From positions 555,001 through 619,000 of the forward strand of contig NZ_FNLD01000003.1 in assembly GCF_900104085.1 (NCBI RefSeq): DNA of 64,000 nucleotides, given 5' to 3'. Shown one piece after another: positions 15,822-25,282 of the stretch. A model generated the notes under the pieces. It saw only the letters and a list, made by a program, of their open reading frames with translations. It ran no database searches and was not told where the DNA came from. This DNA is from Pseudoxanthomonas sp. CF125 (GTDB lineage: Bacteria; Pseudomonadota; Gammaproteobacteria; Xanthomonadales; Xanthomonadaceae). The first letter of the stretch is position 1. Each line of letters begins with the position of its first letter. A program made the translations under genes and the position numbers.

Positions 15822-17132
15822 ATGTCTTTTTCAAACCGAATCGCCATGCGTACTCTGCTCTTCGCTTTGCTGCCGGCCAGCGCAATCACTGCGCAGGCGC
15901 AGACCTCCGTCGCGGCGGATGCCTTGCAACGCCTGCAGCCTGAGATCGTCCAATGGCGCCGCGATATCCATGAGCACCCGGAACTGGGCACCCATGAAGT
16001 CCGCACCGCCAAACTGGTCGCCGACCAACTGCGCGCGCTGGGGCTGCAACCGAAGACGGGCATCGCCCAGACCGGCGTCACCGCCATCCTCAAAGGCGGC
16101 AAGCCCGGTCCGCGCATCGCCATCCGCGCCGACATGGACGCGCTGCCGGTCACCGAGCAGACCGGACTGCCCTTCGCGTCGAAGGTGACCGGCGAATATC
16201 GCGGCCAGCCGGTCGGTGTCATGCACGCCTGCGGCCACGATGCGCACGTGGCGATGCTGCTGGGCGTGGCCTCGGCCCTGGTGGCGATGAAGGACCAGTT
16301 GCCGGGCGAGGTGATGTTCGTGTTCCAGCCGGCTGAAGAAGGCCCACCGAACGCGGGCGAGGAATTCGGCGCGGCGCTGATGCTGAAGCAAGGCATCTTC
16401 GCCGACTTCAAACCGCAGGCGGTATTCGGCCTGCATGTCTGGGCGGGTTTGCCGGTGGGCAAGGTCGGCACCCGCAGCGGCGCGGTGATGGCCAGCGCCG
16501 ACGAGTGGACGTTGACCGTGCATGGCAAGCAGACCCATGGTTCGCGGCCGTGGGACGGCGTGGACCCGATCACCCTCGGCGCGCAGATCCTGCTGGGCAC
16601 GCAATCGATCATCGCGCGCCAGGTCAACATCGCCGCCACGCCAGTGGTGCTGACCGCCGGACAGTTCCAGAGCGGCGTGCGCTTCAACATCATTCCCGAC
16701 GAAGCCAAGCTGGTGGGAACCCTTCGCACCTTCGATCCGGCGGTACGCCAGGACGTGATCGATCGCTTCCATCGCACCGCGCAAGACTTCGCCCATGCCG
16801 GTGGCGGCACGGCGGAGCTGCAGGTCGTGAACAACGCACCGGCCACGATCAACGACCCGGCGCTGGCGCAACGCGGCCGCGCTTCGCTGGAAAGCGCGCT
16901 GGGCGCAGGCAACGTGGTGGAGATGCCGCTGGTCACCGTGGCCGAGGATTTCTCGCAGTACGCCACCGCCGCCCCGACTTTCTTTTTCTTCGTCGGATCG
17001 ACCTCCCTCGGCACCGATCCCGCCACCGCGCCGATCAATCATTCGCCGCAGTTCCTGCTAGACGAGCAGTCGCTGCAGGTCGGCAGCAAGGCGATGCTGC
17101 AGGTGGCACTGGATTATCTGAGCAGTCCTTAG
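15822..17132 (+). CDS. Exported M20D-family amidohydrolase (first of tandem pair)
   Basis: A 436-residue metallohydrolase of the hippurate hydrolase/IAA-amino-acid hydrolase type, which removes acyl groups from amino acids. A signal peptide (MRTLLFALLPASAITAQAQ) is followed by the M20 core: RADMDALPVTEQTGLPF, the metal-binding HACGHDAH, the catalytic PAEEGP and a late PQFLLDE-type motif. A lid-domain His lies in KQTHGSRPWDGVDP. ATG 15822 (or 15846) gives the signal peptide. The next gene is a close paralogue, 157 bp away, with a palindromic repeat between them. Confidence 0.9.
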   Translation: MSFSNRIAMRTLLFALLPASAITAQAQTSVAADALQRLQPEIVQWRRDIHEHPELGTHEVRTAKLVADQLRALGLQPKTGIAQTGVTAILKGGKPGPRIAIRADMDALPVTEQTGLPFASKVTGEYRGQPVGVMHACGHDAHVAMLLGVASALVAMKDQLPGEVMFVFQPAEEGPPNAGEEFGAALMLKQGIFADFKPQAVFGLHVWAGLPVGKVGTRSGAVMASADEWTLTVHGKQTHGSRPWDGVDPITLGAQILLGTQSIIARQVNIAATPVVLTAGQFQSGVRFNIIPDEAKLVGTLRTFDPAVRQDVIDRFHRTAQDFAHAGGGTAELQVVNNAPATINDPALAQRGRASLESALGAGNVVEMPLVTVAEDFSQYATAAPTFFFFVGSTSLGTDPATAPINHSPQFLLDEQSLQVGSKAMLQVALDYLSSP

Positions 17133-17138
17133 CAAGCC

Positions 17139-17238
17139 GTAGGAGCGACGTAAGTCGCGAATGCACATTCGGTAGCGTGCATCGGCATCGGGATGGAACG
17201 CACGGCTCTTTTCCCTTCGCGACTTACGTCGCTCCTAC
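17139..17238. repeat. Palindromic repeat GTAGGAGCGACGTAAGTCGCGA between the tandem amidohydrolases
   Basis: Arms GTAGGAGCGACGTAAGTCGCGA and TCGCGACTTACGTCGCTCCTAC are perfect complements and enclose about 56 bases. The start is the GTAGGAGCG of the elements at 15699 and 30083, but the inner arm differs, so it is a subfamily. Confidence 0.8.
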
Positions 17239-17289
17239 GCGCCCCCCCCAGAACGGGTTAGCATCGGTGCACTTCCTCTGGAGCCGACG

Positions 17290-18606
17290 ATGACCATCCA
17301 ACTTCGAATCGCACCGCTGATGCTGGCCGCACTGGCGACCACGTTTGTCGCTGAAGCTCAGGAAACGCCTGGCCAGCGCGCCGAGGTCGCCGCGGCGGCA
17401 AGTGAGCTCGACGCGAAGATCGTCGCCTGGCGCCGCGATTTCCACGCGCATCCGGAGCTTTCCAATCGCGAGGAACGCACTTCGGCCAAGGTGGCCGAAC
17501 ACCTGCGCGCGCTGGGCTTGCAACCGAAGATCATGGCCGGCCACGGCGTGGTGGCGATCATCGCTGGCGGCAAGCCGGGCCCGAAGATCGCCCTGCGCGC
17601 GGACATGGACGCGCTGCCGGTGACCGAACAGACCGGCCTGCCGTTCGCGTCGAAGGCCACTTCCACCTATCGCGGAGAGAACGTCGGCGTCATGCACGCC
17701 TGCGGACACGATGCGCATACCGGCATCCTGATGGGCGTGGCCGAGGCGCTGGTGGCGATGCGCAAGGATTTGCCGGGCTCGGTGATGCTGATCTTCCAGC
17801 CGGCCGAGGAAGGCGCGCCGCCACCGGAGGAAGGCGGCGCTTCGCTGATGCTGAAAGAAGGTCTGTTCAAAGACTTCAAGCCGGAAGCGGTGTTCGGACT
17901 GCATGTTTTTTCCAGCGTGCAGGCAGGACAGATCGCCGTGCGGCAGGGGCCGCTGATGGCCGCGTCGGACCGGTTCTCCATCAAGGTGACGGGCCGGCAG
18001 ACGCACGGCTCGGCGCCGTGGAACGGCATCGACCCCATCGTGGCGGCGGCCGACATGATCGGCACCGCGCAGACCATCGTCAGCCGGCGCACCAACATCG
18101 CCAAGCTGCCGGCGGTGGTGACCTTCGGCGCCATCAAGGGCGGCATCCGCTACAACATCATTCCCGACGACGTGGAAATGGTCGGCACCATCCGCACCTT
18201 CGACCCGAAGATGCGCCAGCAGGTCTTCGCCGACCTACGCAACGTGGCCGAGCACACCGCCGCCGCGCACGGCGCCACCGCAAAGACCGACATCTACGAG
18301 AAAGACGGCAATCCGCCCACGGTCAACGATCCGGCGTTGACTGCGAAGATGCTGCCCAGCCTGCAGGCGGTAGTCGGCAAGGACAATGTGTACGAGCCGC
18401 CGTTGCAGATGGGATCCGAGGATTTCTCGCTGTATGCCCTGGAAGTGCCGTCGATGTTCTTCTTCGTCGGATCGACTTCCAAGGGCATCGATCCCGCTAC
18501 TGCGCCCAGCAACCATTCGCCGAAGTTCCTGCTGGACGAATCGTCGCTGGACATCGGTTTCCGTGCGCTGATGCAGGTAACGCTGGATTACCTGCACGCC
18601 CCGTAG
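17290..18606 (+). CDS. Exported M20D-family amidohydrolase (second of tandem pair)
   Basis: A 438-residue paralogue of the preceding gene with signal peptide (PLMLAALATTFVAEAQ) and the same motifs: RADMDALPVTEQTGLPF, HACGHDAH, PAEEGAP, and QTHGSAPWNGIDP in the lid. Conservation of all metal ligands suggests both copies are active. Differences in the loop after PAEEG and in the lid domain may give different substrates. The stop TAG (18604-18606) is the second to fourth base of a GTAGGTCGGGG repeat arm that follows. Confidence 0.9.
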   Translation: MTIQLRIAPLMLAALATTFVAEAQETPGQRAEVAAAASELDAKIVAWRRDFHAHPELSNREERTSAKVAEHLRALGLQPKIMAGHGVVAIIAGGKPGPKIALRADMDALPVTEQTGLPFASKATSTYRGENVGVMHACGHDAHTGILMGVAEALVAMRKDLPGSVMLIFQPAEEGAPPPEEGGASLMLKEGLFKDFKPEAVFGLHVFSSVQAGQIAVRQGPLMAASDRFSIKVTGRQTHGSAPWNGIDPIVAAADMIGTAQTIVSRRTNIAKLPAVVTFGAIKGGIRYNIIPDDVEMVGTIRTFDPKMRQQVFADLRNVAEHTAAAHGATAKTDIYEKDGNPPTVNDPALTAKMLPSLQAVVGKDNVYEPPLQMGSEDFSLYALEVPSMFFFVGSTSKGIDPATAPSNHSPKFLLDESSLDIGFRALMQVTLDYLHAP

Positions 18607-18632
18607 GTCGGGGCTACGCCCCCGACACCACG

Positions 18633-19076
18633 TTATTCCACCACCACCCTGTAGGTGGCGGTCCGGATCGGTTCGACTCCCTTTTCCCAGGAGCGCCTGT
18701 ACACCAGGCGCAGCGTCGCCGTTCCAGCCTGCGCCGCGCGGTAACGCCAGCGCGAGGTTCCGCCGGCTCCCGGCATGGGCGGAACGGCCGGTGCGGCGCG
18801 CGCCGGCACCGGTGCTGGCTCGAGCACTGGACTTCCGTCTTCGACGATTTCCCAGGCATAGCCCGTGCTGGCGTTGCTATCGAGTTCGATCGCCAATATC
18901 TGTCCAAGCCGCAGGCGTGTTTCGCCGTCCGCGCTCGCTTCGACCACCGTCGCTTCCGCTGCGTTTGCGGAAGCCTTGTCGGCCGACGGCGCGTCGTCCG
19001 TTCCAGAGGCGCATCCGGGCAATGCCACGGCGCATGCCAGAAGGACGATGGCGCCGGCAGTCGGGTTTAGGGACAT
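18633..19076 (-). CDS. Chagasin-type cysteine-peptidase inhibitor lipoprotein (ICP family)
   Basis: A 147-residue protein with a lipobox (ALPGC, Cys about residue 22), hence likely lipid-anchored. The C-terminal 100 residues show the inhibitor_I42 pattern: NASTGYAWEI (the NPTTGY loop), a Gly-rich loop MPGAGGTSRWRY, and RRSWEKG in place of the RPW loop. Family members block papain-like peptidases with three loops. Partner peptidase unknown; the role could be protection against its own or other organisms' secreted proteases (inference). It converges with the second amidohydrolase gene. Confidence 0.82.
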   Translation of the reverse strand: MSLNPTAGAIVLLACAVALPGCASGTDDAPSADKASANAAEATVVEASADGETRLRLGQILAIELDSNASTGYAWEIVEDGSPVLEPAPVPARAAPAVPPMPGAGGTSRWRYRAAQAGTATLRLVYRRSWEKGVEPIRTATYRVVVE

Positions 19077-19152
19077 GACTGGATCCTGTGGCCAAGGGCT
19101 GAAGTCCGCCGTTTATACACCCGGCCTACCGGCGCATCCGTAAAATGAGCCC

Positions 19153-19968
19153 ATGAATACCCCACAAGATTCCAGCCTGGGTCGGGAAGTCGCCTACCCG
19201 TCGCAGTACGACGCCGGACTGCTGTTCCCGATTCCCCGCGCCGCCGGCCGCGCCGAAATAGGCGTCGCCGACGACGCCCTGCCCTTCATCGGCCATGACC
19301 GCTGGCAGGCCTACGAACTCAGCTGGCTGGATGCGCGCGGCAAGCCGTGCGTGGCCACGGCCACTTTCACCGTGCCCTGCGATTCGCCGCATCTGGTGGA
19401 ATCCAAATCGCTGAAGCTCTATCTCAATTCGTTGAACTCCGAGCGCTTCAACAGCGACGAGGCGGCGCGCGAACGCATCGCCATCGATCTGTCCGCACGC
19501 GCGGGCGCGGACGTGGCGGTCGCATTGGGTCTGCCGGAGATGGTCGAGGCGGAGGCTGGCGAATCCATCGACGCACAGGACATCGAGATCAGCGACTACG
19601 GTCCGCCGAATCCCAGCTACCTTTCGTCGGATCAGGCGCAGATCGTAGAAGAGTTACTTTTCTCACATTTGCTGAAATCCAATTGCCCGGTCACCGGCCA
19701 GCCGGACTGGGGCAGCGTGGTGCTGGCCTATCGCGGGCCGCGCATCGAACGTACGGGACTGCTGCGCTACCTGGTGAGCTTCCGCGAGCACGCCGGATTC
19801 CACGAGCAATGCGTGGAGCGCATATTTCAGGACATTTTGACCTTCTGCCAGCCCAGCCAGTTATCGGTGGAAGCACATTACACCCGCCGCGGCGGACTGG
19901 ACATAAACCCGTGGCGCGCGACGCCTGGAACCGAATCGCCCATCGCCCTGCGCGAGGTCCGTCAATAG
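19153..19968 (+). CDS. queF: NADPH-dependent 7-cyano-7-deazaguanine reductase
   Basis: Reduces preQ0 to preQ1 in queuosine tRNA biosynthesis (271 residues, the long two-domain form). The C-terminal tunnel-fold half has the catalytic Cys in [13 protein letters not shown] and the signature [20 protein letters not shown]. The N-terminal half has [13 protein letters not shown], the NADPH-binding segment. The start ATG 19153 is convincing. A stand-alone gene, with no other queuosine genes nearby. Confidence 0.96.
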   Translation: MNTPQDSSLGREVAYPSQYDAGLLFPIPRAAGRAEIGVADDALPFIGHDRWQAYELSWLDARGKPCVATATFTVPCDSPHLVESKSLKLYLNSLNSERFNSDEAARERIAIDLSARAGADVAVALGLPEMVEAEAGESIDAQDIEISDYGPPNPSYLSSDQAQIVEELLFSHLLKSNCPVTGQPDWGSVVLAYRGPRIERTGLLRYLVSFREHAGFHEQCVERIFQDILTFCQPSQLSVEAHYTRRGGLDINPWRATPGTESPIALREVRQ

Positions 19969-20074
19969 CGCGTGAAGGCCGTATGCCGGTTTCACCGGCA
20001 GGCCATGAATTCTTAACAACGCATGTGTAGATTTGGCTTCCCCAGCACCCCACTCCCTCAGGGAGGAGCCACGC

Positions 20075-20386
20075 ATGAGTACCGAAAAGAAAGCAGATTT
20101 TTCAGGCGTCACCGCTAAGGTAGATAGCACCGCTCCGCAGGTAGAGAAGGCTGACTTCTCCGGGGTCTCCGCCACAGTCGATAGTACCGCCGAGATCGTA
20201 GGCGAGCGCACCTACACGATCGAGAAGGGCGACACGCTCTCCAAGATTGCCAAGGAGCAGCTTGGTCACGCCAGCGCGTGGAAGCAGATCTTCGAAGCCA
20301 ACCGCGATGTGTTGGACGATCCCGACCGCATCTTCCCGGGTCAGGTGATCAAGTTGCCGCCCGCCGACACCGATACGACCGCCTGA
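20075..20386 (+). CDS. LysM-domain protein with two N-terminal 19-residue repeats
   Basis: A 103-residue protein without a signal peptide. Residues 6-24 and 25-43 are two imperfect copies of KADFSGVxAxVDSTA. A LysM domain fills about 46-95 (RTYTIEKGDTLSKIAKE... IFPGQVIKLPP) and should bind peptidoglycan or related glycans. The LysM part resembles that of Kbp/YgaU-type proteins, but the BON domain is absent. A strong ribosome site GGGAGGAG precedes ATG 20075. Export route unclear. The following lipoprotein gene is 41 bp away. Confidence 0.83.
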   Translation: MSTEKKADFSGVTAKVDSTAPQVEKADFSGVSATVDSTAEIVGERTYTIEKGDTLSKIAKEQLGHASAWKQIFEANRDVLDDPDRIFPGQVIKLPPADTDTTA

Positions 20387-20427
20387 TCTTCTTCTCTCCC
20401 CATCAAATCATTTCAAGGACCGACACT

Positions 20428-20913
20428 ATGAAACTCAATCGCATCTCCTATGCCCTGATCGTCGCCCTGGCCGGCACCGTCGCCTTGGCCGGTTGCAAGA
20501 AGAAGGAAGAGGCCGCGGCTCCGGCGCCGGTCGTGACCGAGCCAGCAGCACCGGCTCCCGCTCCGGTCGAGCCGGCACCGGCTCCGGTCAGCGCCACCAG
20601 CGTTACCATCGGCAATACCGCTGCAGCGGACAAGTCGGTTGCCGCGCTTTCCACTTTCGGTACCAAGGATAAGATCATCGTGTCGGTCAAAACCGATGCT
20701 GCCACGCCCGCCAATGCCGCTATCGATGCCAAGCTGACCTTCCAAGATGGTCAGGTTGCGGGACAGAAGGCCGCAACCGTGGTTGCGGGTGGCGTCGACA
20801 CCACGAATGTGGAGTTCACCAACACCAACCCATGGCCGGCCGGCAAGTACAAGGTCGACGTGACCGTGAACGGCCAGCCCGCCGGCATGACCCAGGAAAT
20901 CGAAGTCAAGTAA
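20428..20913 (+). CDS. Lipoprotein with Pro/Ala-rich linker, function unknown
   Basis: A 161-residue protein with a lipobox (TVALAGC; Cys about residue 23) followed by KKKEE and a Pro/Ala/Val-rich linker to about residue 56. A globular C-terminal domain of about 100 residues includes LTFQDGQVAGQKAATV and NTNPWPAGKYKVDVTVNG. This beta-rich domain resembles Ig-like extracellular modules, but I do not assign a family. It follows the LysM gene in the same direction and ends at a strong terminator, so the two probably form one transcript. Confidence 0.82.
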   Translation: MKLNRISYALIVALAGTVALAGCKKKEEAAAPAPVVTEPAAPAPAPVEPAPAPVSATSVTIGNTAAADKSVAALSTFGTKDKIIVSVKTDAATPANAAIDAKLTFQDGQVAGQKAATVVAGGVDTTNVEFTNTNPWPAGKYKVDVTVNGQPAGMTQEIEVK

Positions 20914-20940
20914 TCCACCCTCTCCCCAGGGTGGCAGCTC

Positions 20941-20969
20941 GGGCGCGGAGCGATCCGCGCCCTTTTTTT
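20941..20969 (+). terminator. Rho-independent terminator after the lipoprotein gene
   Basis: Perfect 9-bp stem GGGCGCGGA/TCCGCGCCC with a GCGA loop, followed by seven T residues (20963-20969). Confidence 0.95.
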
Positions 20970-21087
20970 GTCCGCGACAAAGGCCGGCTTTGCCCTGCGC
21001 GCCGCTAAGCGCGACAATGCCGGTCCGCTTCACACGCATTGCGCGCAGCCCCCGCGGCGCGCCCCGTTCAACCCCAGGAGCAACTCC

Positions 21088-22416
<1,329 letters not shown>

Positions 22417-22440
22417 GCGGATAGTTGTTCGTATCGAAGA

Positions 22441-22470
22441 GAAGCCCGGATCATCCGGGCTTCTTTTTTT
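22441..22470 (+). terminator. Rho-independent terminator of icd
   Basis: Stem GAAGCCCGGA/TCCGGGCTTC with a TCA loop and seven T residues (22464-22470). The same stem is used for the terminator at 24494. Confidence 0.95.
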
Positions 22471-22508
22471 CCGATGCCGTTGTCGGCGATTTTGTCGGGA
22501 TTCTGAAG

Positions 22509-22574
22509 GTAGGTCGGGGCTACGCCCCCGACCCTGGAATTCTCGCGCGTGTCGGGGGCGTAGCCCCGACCTAC
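22509..22574. repeat. Palindromic repeat GTAGGTCGGGGCTACGCCCCCGAC
   Basis: Perfect 24-bp inverted arms around about 18 bases, between convergent icd and the MHYT gene. Further copies of this family are at 36114, 52777, 55730 and 56898; single or mixed arms occur at 18603 and 28386. Confidence 0.88.
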
Positions 22575-22579
22575 GGCGT

Positions 22580-23335
22580 TCAGATGGTGACGGCCGCGCG
22601 GCGCTGGCGGCGCAGCATGGTCATCACCAGCATCGTGGTCAGCAGCAGGGTCGAGACGGCGAACACGCCCATGCCCAGGTATTCGCCCACCAGACCGCCC
22701 GCGGTCGCGACGGCCGCATCCTCGCCGGTCGGCATGAAGTGCGCCGCGTACATGCCGGTGTAATGCATGCCGCACACGGCCACGCCCATGACCAGCGCGC
22801 TGCCCAGCATCTGCGCCCAGCCGCGCAGGTTGAAGGCCAGCCACAGCGCCACGGTCGAAGCGACCACGGCTATCAGCACCGACACCGCGACAATATTGGT
22901 GTCGTACATGGTCGTCGCCGGCATGCGCATCGCCGCCATGCCGGTGTAATGCATGCCGGCCACGCCAAGACCCATGAACGTTCCCGCCGCCACCAGCTTG
23001 CCCCAAGAGAAGACGCCGCTACCGGCGATAGCCAGTCCGATGGTGCAGGCGCCGATCGCGAACACCGCCGACAGCACGGTCAACCCTGGATCGTAGGCGA
23101 CCGGAATCTCCATCCGGCAAGCCAGCATGGCGATGAAGTGCATCGCCCAGATTGCGCCGCCGCCCATGGCCACGCCCGCCGCCAGCAATGCCTGCCAGCG
23201 TTGCGCCGAGGTGCGCGCCGCCGGGATGCTTATCGCCATCTGCAAGGCGGTGAACGAACCGAGCACCGAGACCAGGAAAGACAGTGCGACCAGCACCGGA
23301 TCGTGGATACATTGCACAGCATGATCATGCGGCAT
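22580..23335 (-). CDS. Stand-alone MHYT-domain membrane sensor protein
   Basis: A 251-residue protein with seven hydrophobic segments and three MHYT-type motifs: WAMHFIAM (about 64-70), AGMHYTGMAAMRM (about 125-137) and CGMHYTGMYAAHFM (about 187-200). Conserved Met and His residues of the domain are thought to hold copper and sense O2, NO or CO (family knowledge). There is no GGDEF, EAL or kinase domain after residue 225, so any signal must pass through a partner. It lies 55 bp downstream of the V4R gene and is probably co-transcribed with it. Confidence 0.88.
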   Translation of the reverse strand: MPHDHAVQCIHDPVLVALSFLVSVLGSFTALQMAISIPAARTSAQRWQALLAAGVAMGGGAIWAMHFIAMLACRMEIPVAYDPGLTVLSAVFAIGACTIGLAIAGSGVFSWGKLVAAGTFMGLGVAGMHYTGMAAMRMPATTMYDTNIVAVSVLIAVVASTVALWLAFNLRGWAQMLGSALVMGVAVCGMHYTGMYAAHFMPTGEDAAVATAGGLVGEYLGMGVFAVSTLLLTTMLVMTMLRRQRRAAVTI

Positions 23336-23390
23336 GACCTTGACCTCCAGGGGTTGAACAACAGTTAGGGGAACCGGAACGATCCCGGCG

Positions 23391-24194
23391 TCAGACGTGG
23401 AATACGAACTTGCAGGAATCCGAACCGTTGGCCCGGCAGGCGACTTCGCTGACCCGCACCATGCCCAGATAGCCGCATTCGTTGAGCGAGCCCTCGAGGA
23501 ATCCGCGCAGGAAGTGGCATTGCGGCGCCGTCGAGCGCTCCATTCCGCAGAACGGACTGCTGCCGGTCGACAGCGTTTCGCCTTCCAGCTCGGTCGGCAG
23601 CAATTGCCGCATCGCGGGCAGCGCGATGTGCTTGATCGAATCGGAAAGCGGCAACCGCGCGCCCAGCGCGAAGTCGCGCTTGTACACCCATGCGCCTACC
23701 CGCGCGCCGACGTAGCGCATGGACGCTTCGCGCTGCGTCGGTTCCATGTTGCGCTCCAATCCCATCACCGCACCGAAGATCTGCGGATAATCGCGCGCGA
23801 CCTGCGGCAGCAACGCTTCGATGCGCTTCTTATCGGCGCCGCCGTTGCCGGCGCTGGCGACGGCCTGCGTTTGCGCCGGCACCGAGGGAGCGGACGCCGG
23901 TGGAAGCGACGCGCTCGCTACGGGCGCGGGCGGCGGCGTCAATGGCGCGGTAGCGTTCGGATCGTAGGGTCCGGCCTCCAGACTTTTCACCATCCAATGG
24001 GTACCCAGCTGCTCTTCCAGCGACAGCAGATTGGCCTCAGGTCCTTGCACGACAAGCGACATCAGCACGCCCGCGTCCGTGTTCATGCGGCGGTGGCGCA
24101 GCAATAGAAAACGGTTGGCGACCAGAACTTCGCCCAACGCGATCAACAAACCGTCCCGATGATCGGAAACGATCTTCAACTCGACTTCTGCCAT
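23391..24194 (-). CDS. V4R-like sensory protein, function unknown
   Basis: A 267-residue cytosolic protein in three parts. An N-terminal ACT-like region (about 1-80: EVELKIVSDHRDGLLIALGE) is followed by a Pro/Ala-rich linker (about 85-120). The C-terminal domain ends with CGYLGMVRVSEVACRANGSDSCKFVFHV, which has the paired-Cys ending of V4R/4-vinyl-reductase domains used as small-molecule or metal sensors. No DNA-binding or enzymatic domain is visible. It heads a likely two-gene unit with the MHYT protein. Confidence 0.72.
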   Translation of the reverse strand: MAEVELKIVSDHRDGLLIALGEVLVANRFLLLRHRRMNTDAGVLMSLVVQGPEANLLSLEEQLGTHWMVKSLEAGPYDPNATAPLTPPPAPVASASLPPASAPSVPAQTQAVASAGNGGADKKRIEALLPQVARDYPQIFGAVMGLERNMEPTQREASMRYVGARVGAWVYKRDFALGARLPLSDSIKHIALPAMRQLLPTELEGETLSTGSSPFCGMERSTAPQCHFLRGFLEGSLNECGYLGMVRVSEVACRANGSDSCKFVFHV

Positions 24195-24584
24195 GTATGT
24201 ATTCCCCCTGCGCCGAACATGCTTGTCCGCCGTCTCATTTCATCCGCTCCCCAGCGGCTCTGAAATGCATGGAATTAAATATCATGTCCATGAATGGATT
24301 TTTTGCGACGTTATGCACACATCCCGGCAACGGTCGCAGACTCACAGAAGTGAGGTCGGTGTCTCTATCCGATGTCAGTGAAGACGATGGCGCGGACAAT
24401 GAGTCGGATACGCATCGACATGAAAGGACACGATCAGGACAACGAGATCGCCGACCCGATCATCAAGCCTTTTGAACGATGCGCCTCTTGCACAAGAAAG
24501 AAGCCCGGACAATCCGGGCTTCCTTTCTTTTACCGTAGTGGCGGTTACCGTAGGTGGCGTTGCGGCACGCCATGTTCGCCACTG
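24195..24584. other. 390-bp gap between two minus-strand genes: leader and terminator only
   Basis: The part next to 24194 is less GC-rich than its surroundings and should hold the promoter of the V4R-MHYT pair. Short frames on the plus strand (24258-24475, 24372 onward) have no recognisable product and run into the terminator at 24494. I see no supported gene. Confidence 0.6.
24494..24531 (-). terminator. Terminator of the three-gene operon 25648-24585 (bidirectional shape)
   Basis: Stem GAAGCCCGGA/TCCGGGCTTC with a 3-base loop, flanked by T-rich tracts on both strands (TTTCTT on the minus strand, TTTCTTTT on the plus strand). Confidence 0.85.
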
Positions 24585-24890
24585 TCATGCGGGAGCATGC
24601 ACTTCGTAATGCTGCACCGTCGGTTCGAACTCCAGCAGGAAATCCACGTCTTCGCGGTAGTACTTTGCGCGGCCGATGTCGGCTCCGGCGAAGGCTTCGA
24701 TCGCCTGCGTCGATTCCCAATGGGTGACGATCATGTAATGGGTCACCGTGCCTGTCGTGCGATGCAGGATGTCCACCGACAGATTGCCCGGGGTCGCGCG
24801 ATAATCGGGTACCGCGCGGGCCTGCAGGAAGGCGAGATATTCCGCTGTTTTTTCGGCGAGGGTAACGCCATGCCAGAGACGGGCGATCAC
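24585..24890 (-). CDS. Antibiotic-biosynthesis-monooxygenase (ABM) domain protein
   Basis: A 101-residue ferredoxin-like alpha+beta-barrel protein starting MIARLWHGVT, with THYMIVTHWESTQAIEAFAG in the middle, the normal ABM/heme-degrading-like core. Such small proteins act as dimers, as oxygenases on quinones or heme, or have unknown roles. No cofactor site can be assigned. Last gene of a minus-strand unit; its start is only 9 bp after the preceding stop. Confidence 0.85.
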   Translation of the reverse strand: MIARLWHGVTLAEKTAEYLAFLQARAVPDYRATPGNLSVDILHRTTGTVTHYMIVTHWESTQAIEAFAGADIGRAKYYREDVDFLLEFEPTVQHYEVHAPA

Positions 24891-24899
24891 GATGTCGCC

Positions 24900-25238
24900 T
24901 CAGCGCGCGGCAAGCGCATTGGCGACGGCCAGCTGCCTGTCCAGCACCGAGGCCTGCGGCGACAGCACCGGCGAGTGAACGATGCGCGCCGTGTTGTCCG
25001 CCAGGAACAGCGCCAGGTCGGCCGACTCCGGACGCACCGTGATCCGGGGGAGGTCTACGATGCGGTGCGCCCGGAAATAGGCGGCATCTTGCGGTGACGC
25101 GCGTACGGTGACCGCGGGCAGATCGACGATGCGGCCATCGACCGGTGCGTCGGCTGGGAAGCTTACGAGACTCGCCGCGGCCGTGGCCGTTGCCAGGAAT
25201 GCCAGAACAGCGAGTGGAAAAACGAGATTGGTGTTCAT
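24900..25238 (-). CDS. Exported protein with repeated RIVDLPxVTVR motif, unknown
   Basis: A 112-residue protein with a signal peptide (about 1-22, LAFLATATAAA). An internal duplication follows: residues 36-58 and 59-82 each begin RIVDLP and continue (A/R)(V/I)TVR. A degenerate third unit, RIVHSP, starts near 85. No family recognised. ATG 25238 was preferred to 25256 because it starts the signal peptide cleanly. Middle gene of the minus-strand operon facing the LysR regulator. Confidence 0.72.
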   Translation of the reverse strand: MNTNLVFPLAVLAFLATATAAASLVSFPADAPVDGRIVDLPAVTVRASPQDAAYFRAHRIVDLPRITVRPESADLALFLADNTARIVHSPVLSPQASVLDRQLAVANALAAR

Positions 25239-25282
25239 GGTGTGGGCTCCATGCATTCCTGCATGGCGGTCTGCCGGCTGGT

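Noticed and set aside
24258-24531. Short plus-strand frames ending near the terminator at 24494
   Set aside because: No ribosome site, no homology that I recognise, and poor codon character over most of their length.
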